Shown piece after piece: positions 1 to 6,246 of a DNA stretch of 10,715 bases. Source of the stretch: Flavobacterium psychrophilum (GTDB taxonomy: Bacteria; Bacteroidota; Bacteroidia; Flavobacteriales; Flavobacteriaceae); contig CAMBOW010000068.1 of NCBI GenBank assembly GCA_945869365.1, forward strand, positions 1-10,715. The letters are read 5' to 3'. Both the position numbers and the translations under genes were made by a program. Below the pieces are notes generated by a model. The model was not told the origin of the DNA and ran no database searches. It saw only the letters and a list, made by a program, of their open reading frames with translations. Position 1 is the stretch's first letter. Each line of letters opens with the position of its first letter.

Positions 1-83
1 ACTTCAATTTCTTTTTCTTCTAGTTTTTCTTTTAATCCGTAAGCCAAAATTTCGCTTCCCGAGAAAATTTTAATTAGTCCCAT
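1..83 (-). CDS. DUF2007-like small protein, N-terminal part only
   Basis: Minus-strand reading frame that starts with ATG at position 83 and stays open to the left edge, giving 27 complete codons plus part of the next. The protein begins MGLIKIFSGSEILAYG and continues with a charged, Lys/Glu-rich helix. From memory, this start (a short beta strand, then 'F.G.E..A..L...L...GI') matches the DUF2007 family of small 'putative signal transducing' proteins, whose molecular role is not established. It begins 13 bases after the stop of the DEAD-like gene on the same strand, so it is probably the next gene in the same transcript. Because only the N-terminus is visible, the family call is tentative. 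That it is coding is supported by the regular frame, the ATG and the close spacing. Confidence 0.55.
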   Translation of the reverse strand, partial: MGLIKIFSGSEILAYGLKEKLEEKEIE

Positions 84-96
84 TTTTAGTATTTAG

Positions 97-711
97 TTAA
101 TCTTCTGTTTCAAAATATACAGGTTCAATCATGATTTTTTCGGCCAATACTTCCACGCGTTCTGTAATGACAGTAGTAAAAAACAACTTCTGTGTTTTTT
201 CGATGCTCATGGCCAATCGCTGAATCACGGCATCCATGCGGTTGCGGAACTGCACATCGGCGTCATCCACCACAAATAGTTTGACGGTGTTCATATTGAA
301 GCCCGCCGAGGAAAACAACTGATTGATTTTATTGGGCGTTCCCACCAACACATCAATTCCTAGCGAAATGTGGTTTTTATCAAAATCGGTATCGCCTTTT
401 TCGTGAACGCCAAACACGCGCAAATCCATGTAATTGCCTAAAGTTTTAAACAGCGAAACAGTAGCCACCACTTGGTCACGGTCGTGCACCAAAACCAGGG
501 CTCGCGTACTTTCGCCTTGGGCTTTATCCAGGCGTTGTAATACGTGCAATACAAGGGTAGTTGTTTTTCCCGAAGCCGGTCCCGACTGCACCACCGCATC
601 TACTCCACTTTTAATGGTTGAATAGGTTTCTAGTTGAATTTCATTGGCTTCATTCAACCCATTTTCGATGAGCGCTTGTTGCAGTTGTGGATGTATTTTT
701 TTTAAATTCAT
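97..711 (-). CDS. Single-domain DEAD-box-like ATPase/RNA-binding protein (lacks helicase C-terminal domain)
   Basis: The 204-residue protein resembles the first RecA-like domain of DEAD-box RNA helicases. Visible elements in order are: a Q-motif-like EIQLETY (24-30), Walker A SGPASGKT (43-50), a motif Ia-like segment ALVLVHDRD (71-79), motif Ib VGTPNKI (123-129), motif II VVDDAD in place of DEAD (147-152), and a motif III-like FFTTV instead of SAT (177-181). It stops at ETED soon afterwards, about half the length of a normal DEAD-box core, with no motifs IV-VI. A two-domain cleft is therefore missing and ordinary unwinding is unlikely; it may bind nucleotide or RNA, or serve as a partner or decoy. 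I recall short proteins like this in flavobacteria, which suggests a conserved form rather than a recent truncation. It lies 36 bases after the response regulator gene and 13 bases before the DUF2007-like gene. Confidence 0.8.
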   Translation of the reverse strand: MNLKKIHPQLQQALIENGLNEANEIQLETYSTIKSGVDAVVQSGPASGKTTTLVLHVLQRLDKAQGESTRALVLVHDRDQVVATVSLFKTLGNYMDLRVFGVHEKGDTDFDKNHISLGIDVLVGTPNKINQLFSSAGFNMNTVKLFVVDDADVQFRNRMDAVIQRLAMSIEKTQKLFFTTVITERVEVLAEKIMIEPVYFETED

Positions 712-747
712 TTTGGTAAATGGAGAGGGTAAACTACTCGTTAATAT

Positions 748-1911
748 TTATTTTGCCGCAAAAAGCGTTACGTCGTAAGCAGATATTTCAGCTCCTCCTA
801 AAATGATTAATCGCTCTACTACATTTCGGAGCTCACGGATATTTCCGGTCCAATCATAATCTTGAAGCAATTCAATGGCTTCAGCGGTAAATACCTTGGG
901 TGCATTGCCTTGTTCTTGGGCAATCTTGGCTGCAAAATGGGCTAGCAGTAACGGAATATCATCTCGGCGGTCATTGAGTGTAGGAACAGGAATGAGAATC
1001 ACAGCCAAACGGTGATACAAATCTTCGCGGAAGCGGCCGGCTTCAATTTCTTTTTTCAAGTCTTTATTTGTTGCCGCCACGACACGTACATTCACGCGAA
1101 TGTCTTTGTCGGCTCCAACTCTTGTAATCATACTTTCTTGCAGGGCACGCAATACTTTGGCTTGGGCCGATAAACTCATGTCGCCAATTTCGTCCAAGAA
1201 TAAAGTGCCGCCATCGGCCGCTTCAAATTTTCCGGCGCGGTCTCTTACAGCCGAGGTAAAGGCGCCTTTCACGTGGCCAAATAATTCGCTTTCAATTAAT
1301 TCAGAAGGAATGGCTGCACAATTGACTTCTATCAGCGGAGCAGATGATCGCTCGCTTTGTTCGTGCAACTGACGAGCCACTAACTCTTTTCCGGTTCCAT
1401 TGGCGCCAGTTATCAATACGCGGGCCTCGGTAGGTGCCACTTTGGCAATGATGCTTTTTATATTATCTATGGGTGCCGAAAAGCCAATCATTTCGTGTTG
1501 TTGGCTCACCATTTTTTTCAAAATCGTGTTTTCGACTACCAATTGTTTTTTGTCGAGCGCGTTGCGCACCGTATTCAATAATCGGTTTAAATCGGGGGGT
1601 TTTGAGATGTAATCAAAGGCGCCCATGCGCATGGTTTGAATGGCCGTTTCCATATCGCCGTGGCCAGAAATCATAACCATGGGAATCTCGGGTTTTATTT
1701 TTTTGACGGCATCCAACACCTCAACTCCATCCATTTTGGGCATTTTGATGTCGCACAAAATCAAATCATAATCGGACGCCTTTACTTTTTCAAGTCCTTC
1801 CAACCCATTGGCGGCTTCCTCGACCAAGTAGGCGCTGCTTTCTTCCGAGAGAATTTTGGTCAAAACTCTGCGGATTGCGGCTTCGTCTTCTATGATTAAT
1901 ATTTTACTCAT
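748..1911 (-). CDS. Sigma-54-activator response regulator (NtrC/AtoC type) without DNA-binding domain
   Basis: The 387-residue protein has two domains. The N-terminal receiver has the acidic pair E8-D9, phospho-acceptor D54 in LCDIKMPKMDG, S82 in ISGHG and K104 in ISKPP. The AAA+ sigma-54 interaction domain has Walker A GANGTGKE (169-176), GAFTSA at the sigma-54 contact loop (216-221; the usual form is GAFTGA), Walker B GGTLFLDEIGD (234-244), sensor I ATNKDL (280-285), the arginine-finger region REDLYHRL (295-302) and NIRELRN (357-363). The chain ends about 24 residues later, so the usual C-terminal Fis-type helix-turn-helix is absent. By family knowledge, phosphorylation should allow ring assembly and ATP-driven opening of sigma-54 promoters; without an HTH it may act from solution or through a partner. 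No sensor kinase gene is adjacent. The start is 7 bases after the permease stop. Confidence 0.93.
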   Translation of the reverse strand: MSKILIIEDEAAIRRVLTKILSEESSAYLVEEAANGLEGLEKVKASDYDLILCDIKMPKMDGVEVLDAVKKIKPEIPMVMISGHGDMETAIQTMRMGAFDYISKPPDLNRLLNTVRNALDKKQLVVENTILKKMVSQQHEMIGFSAPIDNIKSIIAKVAPTEARVLITGANGTGKELVARQLHEQSERSSAPLIEVNCAAIPSELIESELFGHVKGAFTSAVRDRAGKFEAADGGTLFLDEIGDMSLSAQAKVLRALQESMITRVGADKDIRVNVRVVAATNKDLKKEIEAGRFREDLYHRLAVILIPVPTLNDRRDDIPLLLAHFAAKIAQEQGNAPKVFTAEAIELLQDYDWTGNIRELRNVVERLIILGGAEISAYDVTLFAAK

Positions 1912-1918
1912 TGCATTA

Positions 1919-3223
1919 TTAGTATTTCAACCAACGGTATAACTCTTTCCATGTTGGTTTTTTGCCGTACATTAATATGCCGATGCGGTAAATTTTGGCC
2001 GCAAACCAAACCACCAAAAAGAAGGTGGCAAACAAAATAGCCATCGACAACACAATTTGCCAAGTGGGAACTCCAAACGGAATACGCATGAGCATCACGA
2101 TGGGCGAGGTTAAGGGAATCATAGAAAATACCGTGGCAATGGTGCCGTTGGGATCGTTCATCACCGTAAAAAATCCAATGTATACGCCCAAAATTAAGGG
2201 CATGATGATGGGCAATAAAAATTGTTGTGAATCGGTTTCGTTGTCAACGGCAGCACCAATGGCTGCATAAAACGAACTGTACAGAAAATAACCGCCAATA
2301 AAATAAACCACAAAGGAAATCAATATGGTGGCAATGGGCAGGTTCCACAATTCTTGGATGTATTGGTAAACGGAAGAACTCATTTCGTGTTGGGCCGTTT
2401 GCATCAACTCGGGAGATAATCCGGGCGTTGCCGTAGCTTGGGTGCCAAAAAACACCGAGGAAAGCGTGAGGAAAGTAAAACCTAAAATGGCCCAGATTAT
2501 GAATTGCAACACACCGGCCAAAGAAGTCCCGATGATTTTTCCCATCATCAATTGGAATGGTTTGACCGAAGAAATGATGATTTCAATGATGCGGTTGGTT
2601 TTTTCTTCAATCACCGAACGCATCACCATGTTGCCGTAGATCACGATAAACATCATAATCAGGTACCCGAACGCGCCGCCAATGGCAATTTTCATTTCGT
2701 TTAATCCCTTAACCGTTGATTCTCCCGTAGCTTTGGCAACGCCTATTGAAACGTCGGCGGTAGCCTTTTTGATGGCCAGGGTGTCTAAGTTTGCTTTTTG
2801 AAAATTGAGTTGGGTGAGTCGATGGGATAGCACCGATTCCATGTCGGACAAAAAGGAAATGCTGGGGCTGTCATTGGACAAAAACTGGATTTGATTTTCG
2901 TGCATCCCGTTTTTTACGGCTGCCGGAATGACCAACACCCCTTCGTATTGTTCGCTCACCACACTGTCTTTGACGACAGCCAAATTGGTGTTGGACAAAT
3001 TTACATAGCGGTACTCTTCGTTGTTTTTAAAATCGGCGGCAAATAAACCCGATGCATCGTGAATGGCAATGGTTTTTACTTCTGACTTAATGGAACTCAA
3101 ATAGCCCACAAAAGCAGCAATCCCCACAAACAACAACGGACTTAAAAAAGTCATCACAATAAAGGATTTGTTGCGCACCTTGGCCAGAAATTCCCGTTGA
3201 ATGATTAGTAATATAATGTTCAT
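1919..3223 (-). CDS. ABC-2 type transporter permease (NatB-like)
   Basis: The 434-residue membrane protein has the usual ABC-2 exporter layout: an N-terminal cytoplasmic stretch, a first membrane helix (about 22-44), a large extracytoplasmic domain (about 45-178), then about six hydrophobic segments (180-202, 229-258, 296-319, 335-354, 362-380, 387-410). The loop around 206-231 (EEKTNR, then ISSVKPFQLMMGKIIG) is the cytoplasmic coupling motif of this family, which meets the ATPase. It is transcribed directly after the ATPase gene with an 8-base gap, so the two form one transporter, probably two copies of each subunit. NatAB-type systems export ions, peptides or toxic compounds; the substrate cannot be read from sequence. 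The next gene, only 7 bases on, is the sigma-54 response regulator. Confidence 0.9.
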   Translation of the reverse strand: MNIILLIIQREFLAKVRNKSFIVMTFLSPLLFVGIAAFVGYLSSIKSEVKTIAIHDASGLFAADFKNNEEYRYVNLSNTNLAVVKDSVVSEQYEGVLVIPAAVKNGMHENQIQFLSNDSPSISFLSDMESVLSHRLTQLNFQKANLDTLAIKKATADVSIGVAKATGESTVKGLNEMKIAIGGAFGYLIMMFIVIYGNMVMRSVIEEKTNRIIEIIISSVKPFQLMMGKIIGTSLAGVLQFIIWAILGFTFLTLSSVFFGTQATATPGLSPELMQTAQHEMSSSVYQYIQELWNLPIATILISFVVYFIGGYFLYSSFYAAIGAAVDNETDSQQFLLPIIMPLILGVYIGFFTVMNDPNGTIATVFSMIPLTSPIVMLMRIPFGVPTWQIVLSMAILFATFFLVVWFAAKIYRIGILMYGKKPTWKELYRWLKY

Positions 3224-3231
3224 AGCTGGGC

Positions 3232-4155
3232 TTAGTTATTTTGTACGGTTTGGATAAAAATATCGTTGACGCTGGGTATTTTTTCTACAAAATGGGTAAC
3301 CTGTCCGCGTTGGGTGAGTGCGTGCAACAATTCGTTGGACGAGGCATTATTCAGTTGAATTTGCAATTGCAATTCGTTATTCAAGGACTTAAATTGGGTG
3401 GGTTGCACACCAAAATGTTGTTTTAATTCAGCCAACAGTGCATCTGACTGATCGGTCAAAATGCCTACTTCGTAATTGTGGGTACGAAATTGACGTTTGA
3501 TATCTTGTAAAGGCCCTTCGAGTAATTTATTGGATTTGTGGATCAAGGCAATGTCGTCGCACAATTCCTCCACCGATTCCATGCGGTGTGTAGAGAAAAT
3601 TATCGTAGATCCTTTTTTCTTGAGTTCCAAAATTTCATCCTTGATTAAATTGGCATTCACCGGATCAAAACCAGAAAAAGGTTCGTCAAAAATTAATAAT
3701 TTGGGTTGGTGCAACACGCAGACCACAAATTGAATTTTTTGGGCCATTCCTTTGGAGAGCTCTTGGATCTTCTTGTCCCACCAGCCTCGTATTTCTAAAC
3801 GATCAAACCAATATTCTAATTGCACTTTGGCTTCGGCTTTAGAAAGACCTTTCATTTGGGCCAAATACAAACACTGCTCCCCCACTTTCATGGTTTTGTA
3901 CAAACCGCGTTCTTCAGGCAAATACCCAATCTGTTGCACGTGTTTGGGTTGCAACGGTTCGCCATCCAAAATCACTTCGCCGCTATCGGGCATGGTAATT
4001 TGATTGATGATGCGAATGAGTGACGTTTTACCGGCACCATTTGGGCCCAATAAACCATAAATGCTTCCTTTGGGTACCTGCAGCGAAACGCCGTTTAAGG
4101 CCACATAATCGCCATATTGCTTGTGCATATTTTTAACTTCAACTATGTTTTTCAT
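3232..4155 (-). CDS. ABC transporter ATP-binding protein (NatA-like)
   Basis: The 307-residue ATPase subunit starts at MKNIVEVKNM. The frame is open further upstream to an ATG at 4215, but the 20 extra residues (MLKCCVSRR and following) do not resemble the family and run through the likely promoter, so I chose the inner start. Motifs are Walker A GPNGAGKT (37-44), IGYLPEERGLY in the Q-loop position (76-86), signature LSKGMAQK (133-140, in place of LSGGQ), Walker B LLIFDEP (153-159), D-loop SGFDP and switch histidine H190. The remaining C-terminal 100 or so residues form the accessory domain common in NatA/ABC-2 exporters. It should power the permease encoded just downstream. The dnaJ terminator separates it from the grpE-dnaJ operon, so it likely has its own promoter at about 4175-4204. 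Confidence 0.92.
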   Translation of the reverse strand: MKNIVEVKNMHKQYGDYVALNGVSLQVPKGSIYGLLGPNGAGKTSLIRIINQITMPDSGEVILDGEPLQPKHVQQIGYLPEERGLYKTMKVGEQCLYLAQMKGLSKAEAKVQLEYWFDRLEIRGWWDKKIQELSKGMAQKIQFVVCVLHQPKLLIFDEPFSGFDPVNANLIKDEILELKKKGSTIIFSTHRMESVEELCDDIALIHKSNKLLEGPLQDIKRQFRTHNYEVGILTDQSDALLAELKQHFGVQPTQFKSLNNELQLQIQLNNASSNELLHALTQRGQVTHFVEKIPSVNDIFIQTVQNN

Positions 4156-4174
4156 GGGTCTATTTTGAAAGGCG

Positions 4175-4204
4175 TAAAAATACACAAATCGCCGCGAAAC
4201 GCAG
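4175..4204 (-). promoter_or_regulatory. Candidate promoter of the ABC transporter operon
   Basis: On the minus strand, TATTTTTA (4182-4175) differs from the Bacteroidota -7 consensus TAnnTTTG in one base. CTG (4204-4202, one mismatch to TTG) lies 19 bases upstream. Transcription would start near 4168, giving a leader of about 12 bases before the ATG at 4155. It sits between the dnaJ terminator and the ATPase start, where a promoter is expected. Both boxes are imperfect. Confidence 0.35.
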
Positions 4205-4214
4205 CATTTTAACA

Positions 4215-4247
4215 CAAAAAAAGCCCTCTCTAAAAAAAGAAGGGCTT
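4215..4247 (-). terminator. Rho-independent terminator after dnaJ
   Basis: Read on the minus strand, AAGCCCT pairs with AGGGCTT (plus coordinates 4241-4247 and 4221-4227). A further CT/AG pair is possible across a one-base bulge, and a T-rich loop lies between. The stem is followed at once by a run of T (complement of the A run at 4214-4220). It lies 24 bases past the dnaJ stop and before the ATPase promoter, so it should end the grpE-dnaJ transcript. Confidence 0.85.
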
Positions 4248-4270
4248 AGGTATTTTGGGACTTGATTTCC

Positions 4271-5386
4271 TTATGAAAACATGTCTTTTACTTTCTCAAA
4301 AAACGACTTGTCTGACTGCTCTGGATTGGGTGTAAAATGTTCATCCGTGAGGTTTTTTTCAAAAAAATCTTTTTGCTCTTTCGACAAGGTTTTGGGCGTC
4401 CACACATTTACATGCACCAACAAATCGCCGGTTCCGTAGCTGTTTACGCTGGGAATTCCTTTGCCTTTTAATCGCAAAATTTTACCCGATTGAATTCCTT
4501 CTTCGAGTTTGATGCGCACTTTTCCGTTTACGGCTTCAATTTCTTTGGACACGCCCAAAACGGCTTCGGGCAAACTGATGTACAAATCGTAGTGTAAATT
4601 TTCGCCTTCTCGTTTCAAGAATTCATGCTCTACTTCTTCGATGGCTACAATTAAATCACCAGGGATACCATTGCCTGGTGCATCGTTTCCTTTGTTGGAT
4701 ACTTTGAGTTGCATGCCATCTACCACTCCTGCTGGAATTTTGATCGATACGGTTTCGTCTTCCAAAATCATTCCTTGCGCATCGGCATTGGCTGGTTTTT
4801 TATCAATCGATTGACCGGCACCGCCACAAGTTGGACAAGTCGAAGCCGATTGCATTCTACCCAAAATGGTATTGGTTACGCGCATTACTTGACCTTGGCC
4901 ATTACACGTCCCGCAGGTTTTGTAACTCACGCCTCGGGCTTGGATTTTGCGTTTCACTTTTACTTTTTTCTCTACGCCGTTGGCAATTTCTTCTAGCGTC
5001 AATTTGACTTTGATGCGCAAGTTGCTTCCTTTTACGCGACGTTGGCCTCCGCCACCACCAAATCCGCCAAAACCACCAAATCCGCCGCCACCAAAAATGT
5101 CGCCAAATTGGCTGAAAATGTCATCCATATTCATGCCACCGCCGCCATATCCGCCACCGCCGCCTTCAAAAGCTTGGTGACCGTATTGGTCGTATTTGGC
5201 TTTTTTATTGGGGTCGCTTAATATCTCGTAGGCCTCAGCCGCTTTTTTGAAGTTTTCTTCGGCTTCTTTGTTGCCAGGGTTTTTATCGGGATGGAACTCA
5301 ATCGCTTTTTTACGGTAGGCCTTTTTGATTTCGGCCTCGTTTGCTGATTTGGTTATTCCTAAAATTTCGTAGAAATCTTTTTTCAT
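4271..5386 (-). CDS. dnaJ: Chaperone protein DnaJ (two-repeat zinc-finger variant)
   Basis: The 371-residue Hsp40 co-chaperone delivers unfolded proteins to DnaK and stimulates its ATPase. The J domain spans about 1-70 with the HPD motif at 32-34. A long Gly/Phe-rich linker (75-115) includes GGFGGFGGFGGGGG. The C-terminal substrate-binding region with the usual IPAGV and KGKGIPS stretches follows. The cysteine-rich region has only two CxxCxGxG repeats, CGTCNGQG (158-165) and CPTCGGAG (184-191), where classical DnaJ has four. By spacing and flanking sequence (GQV after the first; KKPANAD then SIKIPAG after the second) these match classical repeats II and III, that is zinc centre II. The place of repeat IV is filled without cysteines (PANAD where Escherichia coli has PCNKC). 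The gene follows grpE after 12 bases and ends before a terminator; dnaK is not in this window. Confidence 0.95.
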   Translation of the reverse strand: MKKDFYEILGITKSANEAEIKKAYRKKAIEFHPDKNPGNKEAEENFKKAAEAYEILSDPNKKAKYDQYGHQAFEGGGGGYGGGGMNMDDIFSQFGDIFGGGGFGGFGGFGGGGGQRRVKGSNLRIKVKLTLEEIANGVEKKVKVKRKIQARGVSYKTCGTCNGQGQVMRVTNTILGRMQSASTCPTCGGAGQSIDKKPANADAQGMILEDETVSIKIPAGVVDGMQLKVSNKGNDAPGNGIPGDLIVAIEEVEHEFLKREGENLHYDLYISLPEAVLGVSKEIEAVNGKVRIKLEEGIQSGKILRLKGKGIPSVNSYGTGDLLVHVNVWTPKTLSKEQKDFFEKNLTDEHFTPNPEQSDKSFFEKVKDMFS

Positions 5387-5398
5387 TTTTTTTGGTTT

Positions 5399-5974
5399 TT
5401 AATGGCCGATAACCACTTTGGGAAAACGAATAATTTTATCGCCCAATTTGTATCCTTTTTCGATCACATCGACAACTTTACCCTTCAAATTGGGAGCTGG
5501 GGCTGGAATTTGGGTAATGGCTTCGGCATAATCGGCATCAAAAATATCACCCGTTTTGATGGCAACTTCTTCTAAGCCTTTAGAAATTAGGGTTGATTTT
5601 AATTTTTCGTGGATCAATTCGACTCCTTTCAACAACACATCGTCATCTGTCTTCTTAATTTCTGTCATGGCACGATCAAAATCATCCAAAACCGGAAGCA
5701 AAGACTGCAACACATCTTGATTGGCAGTTTTGAACAACTCGATGCGTTCTTTGGCGTTGCGGCGTTTAAAATTTTCAAACTCGGCAAATAAACGCAAGTG
5801 CTTGTCTTTTTCGCTAGCTAAATCTTCTTGTAATTGTTGTTCTGGCGTTAGGGCATCGGCTGATGCTATGCCTTCTTCATGCGGATGCTCTGTGTGTATT
5901 GAATCTACCACTTCTTCGTTGTCGTTTTTCTCCGTAGTCATGTTGAACGTATCTTTAAATCGTTTTTTAAACAT
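5399..5974 (-). CDS. grpE: GrpE, nucleotide exchange factor of DnaK
   Basis: The 191-residue GrpE homologue releases ADP from DnaK and so resets the chaperone cycle. An acidic, probably disordered N-terminus (12-50) is followed by a long coiled-coil helix with the conserved RLFAEFENFKRR (61-72) and LLPVLDDFDRA (92-102). The C-terminal beta domain, which contacts DnaK, carries the family signature around 170-188 (VIEKGYKLGDKIIRFPKV). The length is normal for the family. The first ATG (5974) is used here; MTTEKND at 5941 is an alternative start that would leave a leader of about 50 bases instead of about 17. It is the first gene of the grpE-dnaJ operon, 12 bases from dnaJ, and has a good vegetative-type promoter just upstream. 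Confidence 0.95.
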   Translation of the reverse strand: MFKKRFKDTFNMTTEKNDNEEVVDSIHTEHPHEEGIASADALTPEQQLQEDLASEKDKHLRLFAEFENFKRRNAKERIELFKTANQDVLQSLLPVLDDFDRAMTEIKKTDDDVLLKGVELIHEKLKSTLISKGLEEVAIKTGDIFDADYAEAITQIPAPAPNLKGKVVDVIEKGYKLGDKIIRFPKVVIGH

Positions 5975-5994
5975 TTATTTTTTCGCTTATGGAT

Positions 5995-6029
5995 TGCAAA
6001 AGTATTGCCATTTCTTAAAAAATGTCAAA
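5995..6029 (-). promoter_or_regulatory. grpE-dnaJ promoter, with an overlapping sigma-54-like element
   Basis: On the minus strand, TTTG (6029-6026), a 21-base spacer and TACTTTTG (6004-5997) match the Bacteroidota vegetative pattern exactly. A start near 5990 gives a leader of about 17 bases before the ATG at 5974. The same strand also reads TGGCAATACTTTTGCA (6010-5995), whose GG and GC doublets are 10 bases apart as in sigma-54 -24/-12 promoters. A direct repeat TGACA-N3-TGACA (6035-6023) covers the -33 box and might be an operator. The vegetative call is well supported; the sigma-54 reading is speculative. Confidence 0.7.
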
Positions 6030-6041
6030 TTGTCATCTTTT

Positions 6042-6049
6042 TATTTTTG
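6042..6049 (+). promoter_or_regulatory. Candidate plus-strand -7 box opposite grpE
   Basis: TATTTTTG matches TAnnTTTG exactly on the plus strand and would start a transcript near 6056, running away from grpE. No TTG lies at the expected 19-21 base distance upstream, so support is weak on its own. The plus-strand terminator at 6215-6246 is what makes it worth listing. Confidence 0.3.
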
Positions 6050-6083
6050 AAGCTATGAGCTAAAATCATAAAAAAAATAAAAA

Positions 6084-6173
6084 ATGGAAGCCATTACAAT
6101 CGATAACGATTTGGTTTGTGTATGTTTGTGTTTGAAATGTGTATCGCTGTACCAGAAGATGATTGCCCGTTAG
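6084..6173 (+). CDS. Possible 29-residue cysteine-rich small protein (unproven)
   Basis: An ATG preceded by an A-rich leader, a context Bacteroidota ribosomes favour, opens 29 codons ending in TAG. The peptide starts MEAITIDND, has four cysteines in the segment CVCLCLKC, and ends KMIAR. Frames this short occur often by chance and I recognise no family. It is listed because it sits alone between a candidate promoter and a terminator. It also overlaps the 9-bp RNA stem, so the two readings compete. Confidence 0.15.
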   Translation: MEAITIDNDLVCVCLCLKCVSLYQKMIAR

Positions 6174-6214
6174 CGACACAGATTTACTAATTATTAATTC
6201 ACCTATTACATACT

Positions 6215-6246
6215 AAAGCGCAAACTACTGGTTGGCGCTTTTTTAT
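6215..6246 (+). terminator. Rho-independent terminator, plus-strand orientation
   Basis: AAAGCGC (6215-6221) pairs with GCGCTTT (6235-6241), with a 13-base loop that may add AA/TT pairs, and a T-rich run follows (to about 6249). On the minus strand the stem is followed by AGTATG rather than a T run, so it works best for plus-strand transcripts. It overlaps the stop of the minus-strand epimerase-like gene and might end that transcript weakly as well. Confidence 0.65.

Larger units (their letters stand above)
6056..6246 (+). ncRNA. Candidate small transcript (sRNA or small-protein mRNA)
   Basis: This stretch has no recognised gene, yet it lies between a plus-strand -7-like box and a plus-strand intrinsic terminator. 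It contains a small hairpin AATCG-ATAA-CGATT near 6099-6112. It also contains a 9-bp stem, TGTG plus TCGCT (6138-6141, 6144-6148) pairing with AGCGA plus CACA (6172-6180), with a two-base bulge. Part of it can also be read as a 29-codon frame (6084-6173). I cannot assign it to a known RNA family. Whether it is transcribed is inference from the flanking signals only. Confidence 0.3.

Noticed and set aside
1267..1275. TTTCACGTG, a parS-like core
   Set aside because: Only the left half and centre match TGTTTCACGTGAAACA; the right side reads GGCCAA. It lies in codons for a conserved AAA+ segment (GHVKGAF), so chance explains it.
3932..3942. TGTTGCACGTG, another parS-like half site
   Set aside because: The right arm does not match (TTTGG instead of AAACA), and it lies within the ABC ATPase coding sequence far from parAB.
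4156..4215. 20-residue N-terminal extension of the ABC ATPase (start at 4215)
   Set aside because: The added residues do not resemble the family and overlap the likely promoter. MKNIVEV at 4155 matches the normal ATPase start.
4947..5180. Proline-rich frame on the plus strand opposite dnaJ
   Set aside because: It is the antisense reading of the Gly/Phe-rich linker codons of dnaJ (GGN read backwards gives Pro), so it is a by-product of that composition.
5078..5180. Short tandem repeats in the dnaJ Gly-rich region
   Set aside because: Repeated GGFGGF codons are the normal G/F linker of DnaJ, not an independent repeat element.
5721..6050. 109-codon plus-strand frame opposite grpE
   Set aside because: It mostly mirrors grpE codons, runs over the grpE promoter, and its product has no family-like pattern.
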